Shown here: one piece after another, positions 50,600-59,655 of the stretch | How positions within the stretch are numbered: the stretch's first letter is position 1 | Layout of the letters: every line of letters begins with the position of its first letter | Assembly (NCBI GenBank): GCA_902702965.1 | Contig: CACRXP010000404.1 | Span: 139,501-203,500, forward strand | DNA: 64,000 nt | Direction: 5' to 3' | Source of the DNA: Spirometra erinaceieuropaei | Taxonomy: Eukaryota; Platyhelminthes; Cestoda; Diphyllobothriidea; Diphyllobothriidae | Program-made: the position numbers and the translations under genes | The notes under the pieces: generated by a model | The model's input: the letters and a program-made list of their open reading frames with translations, nothing else | Told to the model about the DNA's origin: nothing | The model's database searches: none

Positions 50600-50630
50600 C
50601 TGATGATGGGTTCGACTGAGATTCCGAAAC
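50600..50630 (+). ncRNA. Hammerhead-like motif, PLE 3' side
   Basis: CTGATGA at 50600-50606, a stem pairing GGGTTC with GATTCC (one mismatch), then GAAAC at 50626-50630. Such cores are known in the terminal repeats of many PLEs. It lies ~830 nt downstream of the GIY-YIG frame, same strand. Stems I and III were not established. Confidence 0.45.
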
Positions 50631-51456
50631 GTTAGGCCAATAAGCTTCTTTTCCCAATGGTCGCATCTTCGTCTTCTAAATATATCTACCCCGGAGACCG
50701 AGTAGTTAAAGAGCAATGAAAATGAATCTACACTTTAGTCCTAAGGAGGTGTAGCTAGGCCTCAACCATATGAAGCGCGCTAAAATTGAAGGCTGTAAAT
50801 TCCAGCATCCAGATCTAGGCGCCAAGAGGTTGTCATAGGTCCAGTGCGCAGAATGACGTGCAGAAGACTCATGTCAGGCCCATGCACTCCATTTGCCGGC
50901 CAGAAATGTGGGTCGCTTGGGATGGCCAGGCTGTACACAGCGCTTAATGAACCAGACCTCACGTATCTCCATTTCTAACCGATGCACAGAATTTGTAAGA
51001 CATTCAGTTCCCATTCAAGGTCTTCTTACAGGCCGCATACCACAACTCCGGCATTTTAAATTGTTACAGTGCGTCGACTAAAATTTCAAAAAAGAAACGC
51101 CAAACGACTGCGGATAGTGGGGATGGGGTTGAGTTTCGGGGATTGGGGCAGGCAAAAGTTACAGCATTTGCGGTCCGTTGAACAAGTGAGACTGTTGGAA
51201 AAGCCAATTCAAAAGGTAACCGCAGAGTGCAATGAACCATAAATTCGTGTGGCCTAGGCAAGAACATCTTCGAAACATATCGTCAAAGCAGCACAACGTG
51301 CTGATGGACGAGGTTTTGGTCCTTAGAAGTGCATCTGCGACGGAGTGTGGAGACTGCGTAAGCAGGGGACGAAGTGGGGGTGGAGGGGGTCTGCCGCTGT
51401 CGTCTGGTCGTAACAGTGTGTCCGACTGGATGCAACACGAGGAAAGTGGGAATATA
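50631..51456. other. Unassigned stretch
   Basis: Nothing recognised. Confidence 0.4.
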
Positions 51457-51538
51457 CAGTAGCTGGGCCAACTCCTGAAATGTCAACCGAAATTCCGAAA
51501 TGCATTTTCATTTCGAAAAGATTAATAAAGTATCGTCC
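51457..51538 (+). mobile_element. Solo left end of a family B mariner-type element
   Basis: CAGTAGCTGGGCCAACTCCT after TA, continuing through the B pattern (GAAATTCCGAAATGCATTTT, TTTCGAAAAGATTAATAAAG) for ~82 nt, then abruptly unrelated sequence. No right end follows, so it is a truncated copy. Confidence 0.75.
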
Positions 51539-52361
51539 GTCCTAAAGGTCTAACCTAGGGAAGTGACTGCTGGTCTATGTGAGGTGCAGTAATGGCACAT
51601 CGTCCAAATAGCGGCGTGACTCTTTGTTAAATTTGATCCTGTCTCTAGTTCTACCATATGAACAGGCAGATGGCTTTTATTTGAGAAGACCTTTACATTC
51701 CAAAAACTTTGTGAATCTAGTAATGAACATGTCATAGAATTTTGACGCGAATGCCGGAAAGAGAAAGAAAACTGACTCCGGATCTGATCATACACAAAGC
51801 AAGTCCTGAGAGCGCTGGCACAAGAACTTGCTCATGATGCGCAAGAAATATGGCTGTAAACAAGCAAGTTGGCAGGGGTACGGCTTGTCACCGGGGATCC
51901 CTTGTGTTGAGCAAAAGAGCTGAACATTTAAGAGCTTTGTGATGTCACACAATTTGGTCCTCCATATTTTCATCATTGAATGATAATGGTAAATGCATTT
52001 ATTGTCTCTATAAAGGCATTGCCAAAAAGGTATTTTATTGTCGAATTTTTGTCTAACGTAAAACATCTCGATCACCTTTATGCAACAGCCGCCGCGATAT
52101 CTTTCTATTTTTTTCCTTTGTCGCTAGTTATTTCCTTTTAGTATATTTTCTCTGCGATATAAGTAATCCGCGTCATAAACCATACCCTTGCTAGGAAATC
52201 TCCGTAAATAGCTGGTTTTGAGAAAAGGACAAACAGCCCAGAGTTCAGACGTCCTTGCCATATTGTCCGCTGCTCTCTTCGCATATAGTTCAGTGTTTAA
52301 CCAGAGAGGCTTATTTAAAGCGGAAATGACGTCTTCCCGAACGAGTGTGTTCTATACTTAC
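51539..52361. other. Unassigned stretch, possible intron
   Basis: If the exon at 52362-52657 is real, this would be intron downstream of its donor. A 95-codon minus frame (51788-52075) was considered as a next exon, but no good acceptor was found. Confidence 0.3.
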
Positions 52362-52657
52362 ATGAAGAGTAGATTCCCCTAGACAAAATGGCAAACAAAA
52401 CTGCCCATTTTTCGGTTGTCACTGTGCCAACTCTTGCTGTGCAAGCCACATAGATCCTAATATCACAATTTTCCCAGGAATCGATATAAAAATAGTAGTA
52501 TGTGAAGTGCCGCCCAAATTGAAATTCTAAATGCGAATCTTCTGAAAAATAAGACACTTCATAGATATCCCCAACAGTTTTAGGTAATTTTATTTGATGA
52601 AAAAATGGTCGCAAGACTTCATTGCAGACAATGGTGTCGTCCGTCACTGACTGGGAT
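52362..52657 (-). CDS. Candidate internal exon, unknown protein
   Basis: Minus strand. A good acceptor (TTTTCTGCAG) precedes 52657 and a near-perfect donor (GTAAGTAT) follows 52362. The 296 nt between are open in a frame that takes one base from each neighbouring exon (1 + 98 codons + 1). The peptide (about 98 residues) has FFHQIKLPKTVGDIYEV and an aromatic run HFTYYYFY. It matches no family known to me. The frame is also open on both sides, which weakens the splice argument. It may be a host exon or chance. Confidence 0.35.
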
Positions 52658-52880
52658 CTGCAGAAAATCTGGAGAGCAAGTAAAGTGAGCATTCCACGAG
52701 AGCGAGAGGTGCGTTCCAGTACCCCTACGAAAATCAAAATCCGAAAAGTAAAAGCCACGTGTTTTCATGATTACTCTTGTATATTTCAAACCCTCATAAG
52801 TCCTCCCATATACTTATAAACATTTCTGGCACACGAAGAAGGAGACACGATCGCTGGGACAAGAGCTTTATTAGCCTGAC

Positions 52881-52911
52881 GTTTCGGATCCCTACTCGAA
52901 TCCATCATCAG
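52881..52911 (-). ncRNA. Hammerhead-like motif, PLE 3' side
   Basis: Minus strand CTGATGA, a perfect GGAT/ATCC stem with a 10 nt loop, then CCGAAAC. It sits ~80 nt beyond the end of the PLE endonuclease frame (52992) on the same strand. The stretch after it (GTCAGGC...AAAGCTCTTGTCC) is shared with the 62.2 kb motif. Confidence 0.5.
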
Positions 52912-52991
52912 AGACAAAAAATCAGAAACGGGTGGTTGTTGCACAAGGGGCTGCGGTATTTATACGATGCAGCAGCCATGCTACCGCATAC

Positions 52992-53476
52992 CTATGAACA
53001 TTCACGGCTCCCCCCTTCATCCGGGATTGTCACACTTGGTGTGATCATTGCTTGATGGTCGACATTCGAGTCGATAATTGCTGTAATTTCCTCACGTGCG
53101 TTGGATGTTGGCGGGATGATTGCTCGATCATCTGACGCACCGACCCCGGTGTTGGGAAAAGTGTTCACCTCTGCCCTCCCCGCATGTCTTGTAACTCCGC
53201 CTAGGCAAGGTTTTAGCACGGAGTACGGAATGAGAAGCTCGTTGCACTTGTTGATGGACTTGGGGCCAGTAAACGATGATTCCAGTAGCTCCCGGCTCAC
53301 GCGGTTGTCGCCTCTTGCGAGAATTTTGGCCTAATCGAATTTGAATGTGTGGCCGGATCTCGTCGAATGAGCGGCAACTTGAGAGCTGGCGTCATTTCTG
53401 TGCACCGCTGCCCCGTGTTCGGCCATTCTCGTTCGGAGCTCTCTTCCGGTTTCTGGCACAAGTGTACAGCATATAC
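52992..53476 (-). pseudogene. Penelope-like element, GIY-YIG endonuclease relic, third clade
   Basis: Reading on minus from about 53476: VYAV-like remnant, ETGRELRTRMAEH (with catalytic Arg), SSQVAAH and SGHTF (zinc His pair), an in-frame TAG at 53331-53333, AKILARGDNRVSRELLES (with catalytic Glu in RELLES), INKCNELLIPYSVL, then a non-conserved tail to 52992. The CxxC and YIG part is deleted. Residue patterns (LARGDN, SRELLE) differ from those at 37 and 49 kb, so this is another PLE lineage. Confidence 0.8.
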
Positions 53477-53479
53477 CCC

Positions 53480-54570
53480 TCATATTCCATTAGATATAGC
53501 GTCCTTTGAATGAAATAACGTGGGCATACTAACTGAAGAGACATGTTTCAAAAACAAAAGAAGCATTGGGCTCAGACGTCTGTCGACCATCGAAAAATCC
53601 AGGCGAATATTTAAATCCGCTTAAATTAGTCCAGATTATGGAAGATAAGCCGCTCAAGACGAACAATGTTAAACTTTCCCATCGGTCTCGAAGCATGCCT
53701 CACTAGTAAAGTAAACGCCTGCCGGCTTCCTTAACAGAATCACCGAAAATCGGAAACTATACTCCCGACTGACGGATTAGGTGGGAAAAGGTGATCGCAG
53801 TCACGCTTCAGAAAGTGGTAGTTTAGAACTTAAATACTAGCTTAAGCTGGGGACTAAGAATCATACGCACTCGGCCCTCGAAATTTTACTATAACTTCCT
53901 TAATAATTTTGACAAAATATTTAAGTTGCACTATTAATATTCCTTAAAAGTCGGCTTTAATCTGCGCGGAAATAGTGTGGAAAAATCATTAGGTCTTTAC
54001 TTTACAACTGAAGCAGAACATTTGTCACGTAAATTGTCATTTGTCCTTCGACGTCGAACTTTGGTGTGCAGACTGGCTGACGAATTTGAAACATTGTGAA
54101 ACCACCAGCTTTTTCTAGCAGCGTCCCGAACTACCTCGATAACTGGGCGTTTGCAAAGTCATATGAACACCAACAGACCAATGTTAGACTGTGAACTCTC
54201 CTTTGGAGTTTTTGAAGCTTTTTTGAGGAGTTAGAAACCGCACATGTTCATAAATAATCAAATGAATTATCTTGGACTTTCCATGTCTGTAGCCACTGGA
54301 ACAAATGGAAAAAGATAAAAACTGTTTTAATTCATGACTACTGCGATCACAAAGGGTCAAATATAACCGAACCACGTATGCGGAAAAGTCATACTGCCAA
54401 TAGCCTTTTTTAAATTTCCGATGAAAATTAATGCGCGAACCCGGAGTTAATACTTCGGAACAGATCTTTTGGGCACGGCCCAAAAAAGACGGTATGAATA
54501 TTTGAGCTGAAATCCGTCAGCTACTGTGGAACAGCCACGTAATATTCACAAACCGCCAACAGACAGCCAG
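53480..54570. other. Unassigned stretch
   Basis: A 99-codon minus frame (54184-54483) lacks any recognised motif. Confidence 0.4.
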
Positions 54571-54686
54571 TTGTATAGAATTGCGTAATTATTTACCGTA
54601 CTGACAACACAGATACTAGCTAAATGCCCAGACATGCGTGTATCTGTTTTGTCAATACGGTAAATAATTACACAAATTTGATAGCG
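54571..54686. repeat. Hairpin-forming inverted repeat
   Basis: The arm 54583-54616 (GTAATTATTTACCGTACTGA...CAGATAC) is nearly the inverse of 54640-54673, around a 23 nt loop. Weaker pairing extends outward to 54571 and 54686. No other copy was seen in the window. It could be a tiny MITE or a structured RNA. Confidence 0.65.
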
Positions 54687-55022
54687 TTTGCTGCTAGTTC
54701 AACTGTGGAGCTCTCAATTCATGACGGTTTCGTTTCCTTCTGAGTTATCTCAATTACACCTGTCAACATACCAACCACTGTGATTCAGACAGACTGCTCT
54801 TGTGAGACTAATAAAGAGAATTAGAAGGAATTCATAAATTCATATGTCAGTTTTCCATAGTGTCTTCTAACAAAATGACCCAGTTACTTGTAATTTTGGG
54901 GGATTCGACCTGTGTGGTGCATTATCACATACATAAAGGAAGAACTTTGGTTACAGGGAACAGAAGGATCTTTATTCGGAAAAATTTCGATTTCCTTCCC
55001 TGAGTCAAAATAAACCTTAAAG

Positions 55023-55028
55023 TTTATT
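55023..55028 (-). promoter_or_regulatory. Polyadenylation signal AATAAA
   Basis: AATAAA on the minus strand lies 65 nt beyond the stop codon of the 55.1-56.0 kb exon. Its position suits cleavage near 55005. Confidence 0.5.
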
Positions 55029-55093
55029 TGAAGTATATTCATGGCTAAGGGATTTAATCACTACGCTCCTTTCGACTGTGTCGTCTCTTCCGC

Positions 55094-55969
55094 TCAGTTA
55101 TGTTCACGGGACCTTCTTTGCCGTGTACTTTGTCGAGGAGCAACTATTTGCTCGGGCGGACTTATGGTGCCATGGCTGTCATTTTCGCGTACACTATCAT
55201 TTACGTTAGTCCCACTATCTGTCTCCCGGCTAGGTCCAAATGTACTAGAGCGTAAGTCCGCTGTAGGTTCCTCTTCCGTTGCCCCGCCTCCGTCTTCCTC
55301 GTCGACGTCGTCGTCGTCCTCTTCCTCCTCATCGTCATCCTCCTCCTCTTCATCCTCCTCCTCATCGTCATCATCATCCTCCTCTCCCGCACGTGTCTGC
55401 AAAACCAGCTCAACATGGGGTCGTACAACGTGCTGGGAGTTGTTTGGGTTTCCTGGCGCCGCTAGAGCCCGACTGCTTTCTTCCGATCGCTTCTGCGTAA
55501 ATAACTTCGGATCGATGGCCAGTAGATAGGAGCAGCAGAGGGTGTCTCGGCCAAAGAGGTTCACCGAGGTCACTGGTTCAATACAGCGTAGAGCAGTACC
55601 TATGTCGGCAGAGTTCACATTCACCGTATAATTTGGAAAGGAATCCGCGTCAGCCGGCATGAAGTTAACAATGTGCCCACTGGCCGATTCGGAGTCCTCT
55701 GATCCCGATCCTTCAGCTAGAGTGGGCTCATTGAAACCGTGCCAGCAGTCCAAAACTTCCAACTCCTGCACCCCTTCACTGCTGAGTGATGCGAGTGTGT
55801 AGAATATGTGGTTACTGGCAAGGACGTGTTCGCTCTCCGCTGGTCGGCGCATGTTAGGTCGCTTTGCACATTGTCGAAATTCTACCCTATAGGTCGCCGT
55901 GACTGCGACCTCATATTGGGACTGCTCTTCGCTTGCATTTCCCTCCAGGGGCTTTGGAAAAAGTTCAAA
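55094..55969 (-). CDS. Candidate 3'-terminal exon of a host gene, acidic protein
   Basis: Minus strand, 291 codons plus TGA. The exon begins after an acceptor with a fitting branch point and pyrimidine tract (TGTCTAAC...TTCTGTAG) and starts in frame with TTT GAA. It ends at TGA (55094-55096), with AATAAA 65 nt beyond. The protein has an unfamiliar first ~195 residues, a ~31-residue run of Asp/Glu at about 196-226, and a basic end (PRQSTRQRRSREH). Acidic run plus basic tail suggests a nuclear or chromatin-associated protein, but no family was recognised. The plus-strand poly-Ser frame here is its shadow. The upstream exons are not identified. The QSTRQRR end also resembles the tail of some retroelement polyproteins, so an element origin is possible. 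Confidence 0.55.
   Translation of the reverse strand, partial: FELFPKPLEGNASEEQSQYEVAVTATYRVEFRQCAKRPNMRRPAESEHVLASNHIFYTLASLSSEGVQELEVLDCWHGFNEPTLAEGSGSEDSESASGHIVNFMPADADSFPNYTVNVNSADIGTALRCIEPVTSVNLFGRDTLCCSYLLAIDPKLFTQKRSEESSRALAAPGNPNNSQHVVRPHVELVLQTRAGEEDDDDDEEEDEEEEDDDEEEEDDDDVDEEDGGGATEEEPTADLRSSTFGPSRETDSGTNVNDSVRENDSHGTISPPEQIVAPRQSTRQRRSREHN
55281..55386. repeat. TCC/TCG-rich trinucleotide tract
   Basis: An imperfect run of TCC, TCA and TCG triplets which on the minus strand encodes the Asp/Glu run of the candidate exon. Confidence 0.8.
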
Positions 55970-56440
55970 CTACAGAAAAGCAAGGAACGTTAGACAGGGG
56001 GTGAAATTCATACGAAACAGACATGGAATGCGTAAATAGTTGACAAATGCCACAGGTTAGTAGGTGTTTATTTCATTGCCTAGGCAGTCCACAGCTCCAA
56101 TACACTGCGGTACTTTTTGCTTTCCCACTGTTAGACACACCAATGAGCGTTGTGAACTCATGCTATAACTCGAGGTTTTATAATTACTGATAACATGCAC
56201 AGGGTTGCTAGCATTTGCGTTTGGAGTAATACATATCCACCAAAGGAGCTCAGGAGGCAGGATCCGTGTTCTATATTTTAACTGCAAAGCATCCCGACAG
56301 GTCGTATGATTGAAAAAAAGTAACGCTACAGAGGCCGTTAACCTAGTGTATCCGGCCTTCGGAACAGGCAGCTCCGTTTCGTTCGATGACATGTAAATTA
56401 TATGTGAGATCGAATTCACCACCTTCTATTCACCACAATA
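55970..56440. other. Possible intron and unassigned sequence
   Basis: Sequence just upstream (minus sense) of the acceptor at 55969. A 121-codon minus frame (56057-56422) ends near VPQCIGAVDC, faintly like the first catalytic Asp region of PIF/Harbinger transposases. Nothing else supports that, and no donor was found. Confidence 0.3.
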
Positions 56441-57413
56441 CCGCAGGTGGGCTAACTCATGAAATGTCAGCCGGAATTTCGAAATATTTTCTCGTTTCGA
56501 AAAGATTTATTAAGTACGGTTATGAAACTGATCATACAGAATAATTATATAATGATCCAGTTACTTCAGGGTGTCGGCTTTCGAATGAAGTTATTGTCCA
56601 CTGCATGCAAGAACCATACTCTGCAAAAACTGACTTCTTAAGCAGCATGCAGCTTTTTCATTGATTTTTGATGCCCTTGAAAATGCAATCATATTTCATG
56701 GAAAACATGCATGAAATATTCATTCTTTTGCTTGTTTGGTAGAAAATCACGTTTTCCGATTTTATACTCGTATAATTCGGTTTCAAAAAGTTTCTAGTTG
56801 TGAGATTTTTTAATTTCCTGAAATAGCCGTTCGTAAAAAGTCAGGTATCTGCATTTACCAATTTGGCTTGTGAAGTAAACAATATTGCTCAAATCCACGG
56901 CTTAATTTTATGAAATCCATATGATCTCCTCTTAATACTGTAGGGAAATGCACAGTTTTCCTTACACGGAAAATATATGGCTTGTAGTTTGAAACCCTGA
57001 ATGCAAGCGTAACAACAGGTCGGGTTCAAAATTATTAGAGAATAAGAAAAGATTTTTAAAACCAAATTATACTCTTCTTTCGATTACACAATCGGAAGAC
57101 GTGATACTCTACCAAAAAATTAAAGGAATGAATATTTTTATGCATATTTTCTATGAAATGTAATTGATTTTTCAAGGGAATCGAACATTAATGTAAAATT
57201 TGCGTGCTACTTAAGTAGTCTTTTTTACAGAGTATCGTCCTTGCATGCAGTCGAAAATAAGTTCATTTGAAAGCCGACACCCTGAAGTAACTGGATCATT
57301 ATAGAATTATATTGCATACTAAGCAGTCTTATAACCCTACTTAATAAATCCTTTCGAAATGAGAACGAATTTCAAAATGTCGGTTGACATTTCATGAGTT
57401 AGCCCACCTACTG
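56441..57413. mobile_element. Mariner-type fold-back element, family B
   Basis: The left end (CCGCAGGTGGGCTAACTCAT, first bases mutated) and right end ATGAGTTAGCCCACCTACTG are flanked by TA on both sides. 973 bp with clear inverse arms. Confidence 0.88.
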
Positions 57414-58020
57414 TAAATATCTATAAAAGTGTTAGGCCTGATCAAAAGTTCTTAAACCAAAGCTGGAGGCAGGCCGAGTACATTTGGAAAGTTGTGGCTA
57501 CCAGTCGGTTAAGCTGGTCAAGCCTGCTTGGTTTAGCATGACTTCTGTTTCTGGTTAACCGCACTCAACGACCGGACTGATTCGCGTAAACATTTTGCCT
57601 CCAGATGGCTTGCTGACCTCCACTCCAGTCTGTCAGATTTTGCGCGCGACCGGATGATAGTGAACGATATTCGCCCTGGCTGCCTTTGATCAGCAGTTCG
57701 TGACTGCCGTGACGCTTCAGTTAATGAGGGCAAACGTGTTATGGCGAGGTATTCTATTAAGGAATTTTCCTATTTGTGAGAGGTATTTGCGAATCTACGA
57801 AGGTATCCTGCCAGCCGAGTTATAACAAGGGGCTGAAAGGTTCCAATCGAACTCGTCCTACTCATGGCAGACAGCCAGGTCTAATTGGTGCCATTTAAAT
57901 CTGACATTTATAGCATCTCCCACCTTGGTGTGACTCAGGCCCACCAACTGTAGCCCGGTAAGTGCTTAATGATGTAGATCATGTGTCGCACGCATAAATG
58001 AGCGACGATTGTGGAAATTT
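57414..58020. other. Unassigned stretch upstream of the RT relic
   Basis: It may hold more of the same retroelement, but no reverse-transcriptase motif could be read before ~58021. Confidence 0.35.
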
Positions 58021-58825
58021 TCAGGGTTCTATTTAATCTCTTCACCTCTTCTCTCTCCATAGTAATGATCTATGATCCCCAAACGACAGTGTATTAGGTA
58101 ACTACGGCGACGATATGGTTGTTGATCACCCAGTCAAAAATCTCGTTTTTGAAGGCTGGTCTCGACCACGTCTCAGTATGGTCGCAGGAAAACGTTCTTC
58201 TACTGAACAATTAAAAATCCCTCCAGTATATTTTCCGACTGTGACCCTCTCCTTGTCCTGAATGTTCTGCCATCCTTCCAATCGAGGTATCCTCTTTCAA
58301 GTTCCTTGGCGCTACTTTGTCATATAATCTTTTATTTTTCCTCCATTTCGTGTCCTTTTGCACCAAAGTTCGTAAACTTTTCTATTAAACTCTTTGTTTG
58401 CATTCCTACCATTACAAGTCAATCTTTAATTTGACGATTCACAGATGCCTACATTCCTCATCATATTCTCTCTTGTCCTCCTGTCATTTTTCCTGCTTTC
58501 CTCAAAAATATATGTTAATTTTAAAAGGAGTCCTTTGAATGTTCTCTTTTGCTGTTGGTTTTTCTTATGTATTTTTAGTCGACATTATTCTACAACGACA
58601 TTTTTAAACGGTCAACAAATTTGCTGGTCGAAATCTGGATGACGGTGCCCATCCCCTGTATTCTGAACTAATCTCTGCAAAGTCCCTCCGATCCATGCGC
58701 CGTAGCTTTCCACGTATCGCTTGCCGCACATCGGCACATCGAAATTCCGTATTGCCCTTCCTGGCGCGCTATCTTTCGTGTGAAGTAATCCAGAAGCTAA
58801 AACTCGAACTGTCCCCATCATAGTC
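58021..58825 (+). pseudogene. Non-LTR retrotransposon reverse transcriptase relic with YGDD box
   Basis: In shifting frames on plus: LFNLFTSSL at ~58030, then YGDDMVV (58103-58123, the catalytic YxDD box), GLDHVSVWSQENVLLLN (58158-58210), EVSSFKFLGATLS (58284-58322), KVRKLF (58369-58386), VDIILQRHF, then HPLYSEL, LRSMRRSFPRIACRTSAHR and VLPFLARYL to ~58780. The order is palm motif, thumb and carboxyl region of a flatworm-type non-LTR element, different from the RTE-like relic at 31-32 kb. At least four frameshifts or stops occur. Upstream fingers and endonuclease are not visible. Confidence 0.8.
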
Positions 58826-59510
58826 GTTCCATTTTGTTGAATTATTTGTTGACTCTTGAGTAATTTATTAGCTTATTTACTGCCCGTTTTGAATGGAACC
58901 CATTTTGTTGCTGAACATTTCGAATTTAGAACTTCAAAATAAAGCGAATTACCCCTCTCTCTCTTAAGTAACTTTGTCAGCCACTACGACGAATTCTTCC
59001 GCCCAGTCGGTGCAACTCGGAGAAGCCGCTGATATATGGGAAAATGAAGAGGGAAAGCGGTTCTCCGTAATTCATCATCCCGACAATAGAGCACATTCCT
59101 TACTATTCCTAGTCTGACGCGTACACATTTAGCCCGAATAGCCAAGAGTAATGGCTTCGGGGGTTGTCGGCTGACTTGATATGTTGATCCTTTTCGGAAC
59201 TTGTGTCAGGCTGAAATGTGTCCTTTTTAATGTAGCCTTTGTGCAATTTTCGCTTATTTGGACCTGGACCTCGCCTTACTGCGGCCTGGTGCATCTGAAG
59301 TGGTCTGTGGCACGCTTAGACGGACTGGTTAGTTCACATTTCAGTATTCCTACCCTCTAAAAGACGGTGCGTTTGGCTGGAGAAAGAGAGCTCGGTAGAC
59401 TAAACGCAATTGTCCTCCGCTCAGAACTATTTCACGTGCCTCTTAGCCCACCTCGTAGGGCCGCCGTTCGCCGCGGTTGCACTACCATGCAAAAACCATT
59501 GGCGCTGAGA
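58826..59510. other. Unassigned stretch, AT-rich near the relic
   Basis: It may include the 3' untranslated tail of the retroelement. No gene was recognised. Confidence 0.35.
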
Positions 59511-59655
59511 GGAGGTTTGTGCTTTTTTCTGAAGACCCAATTGTCGGGCAAAATTTGGCACCACATCCACGATGTCACTGTCTGTGACTCGCCGCACAAA
59601 TGGGTGAGCCAAATTTTGTGTTGAGAATTTTTTGCCAAAAAAGCGCTCCAACCTC
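59511..59655. repeat. Imperfect inverted repeat
   Basis: GAGGTTTGTGCTTTTTT...GGCAAAATTTGGC (59511-59560) is roughly the inverse of 59601-59655, around a ~40 nt centre. No second copy was seen in the window. Confidence 0.55.

Noticed and set aside
55041..55529. 162-codon plus-strand frame with a long poly-Ser run
   Set aside because: It is the complement of the Asp/Glu-coding triplet tract; splice, stop and poly-A signals all favour the minus strand.
56057..56422. Possible PIF/Harbinger transposase (VPQCIGAVDC)
   Set aside because: One short motif only; none of the flanking family motifs could be found.
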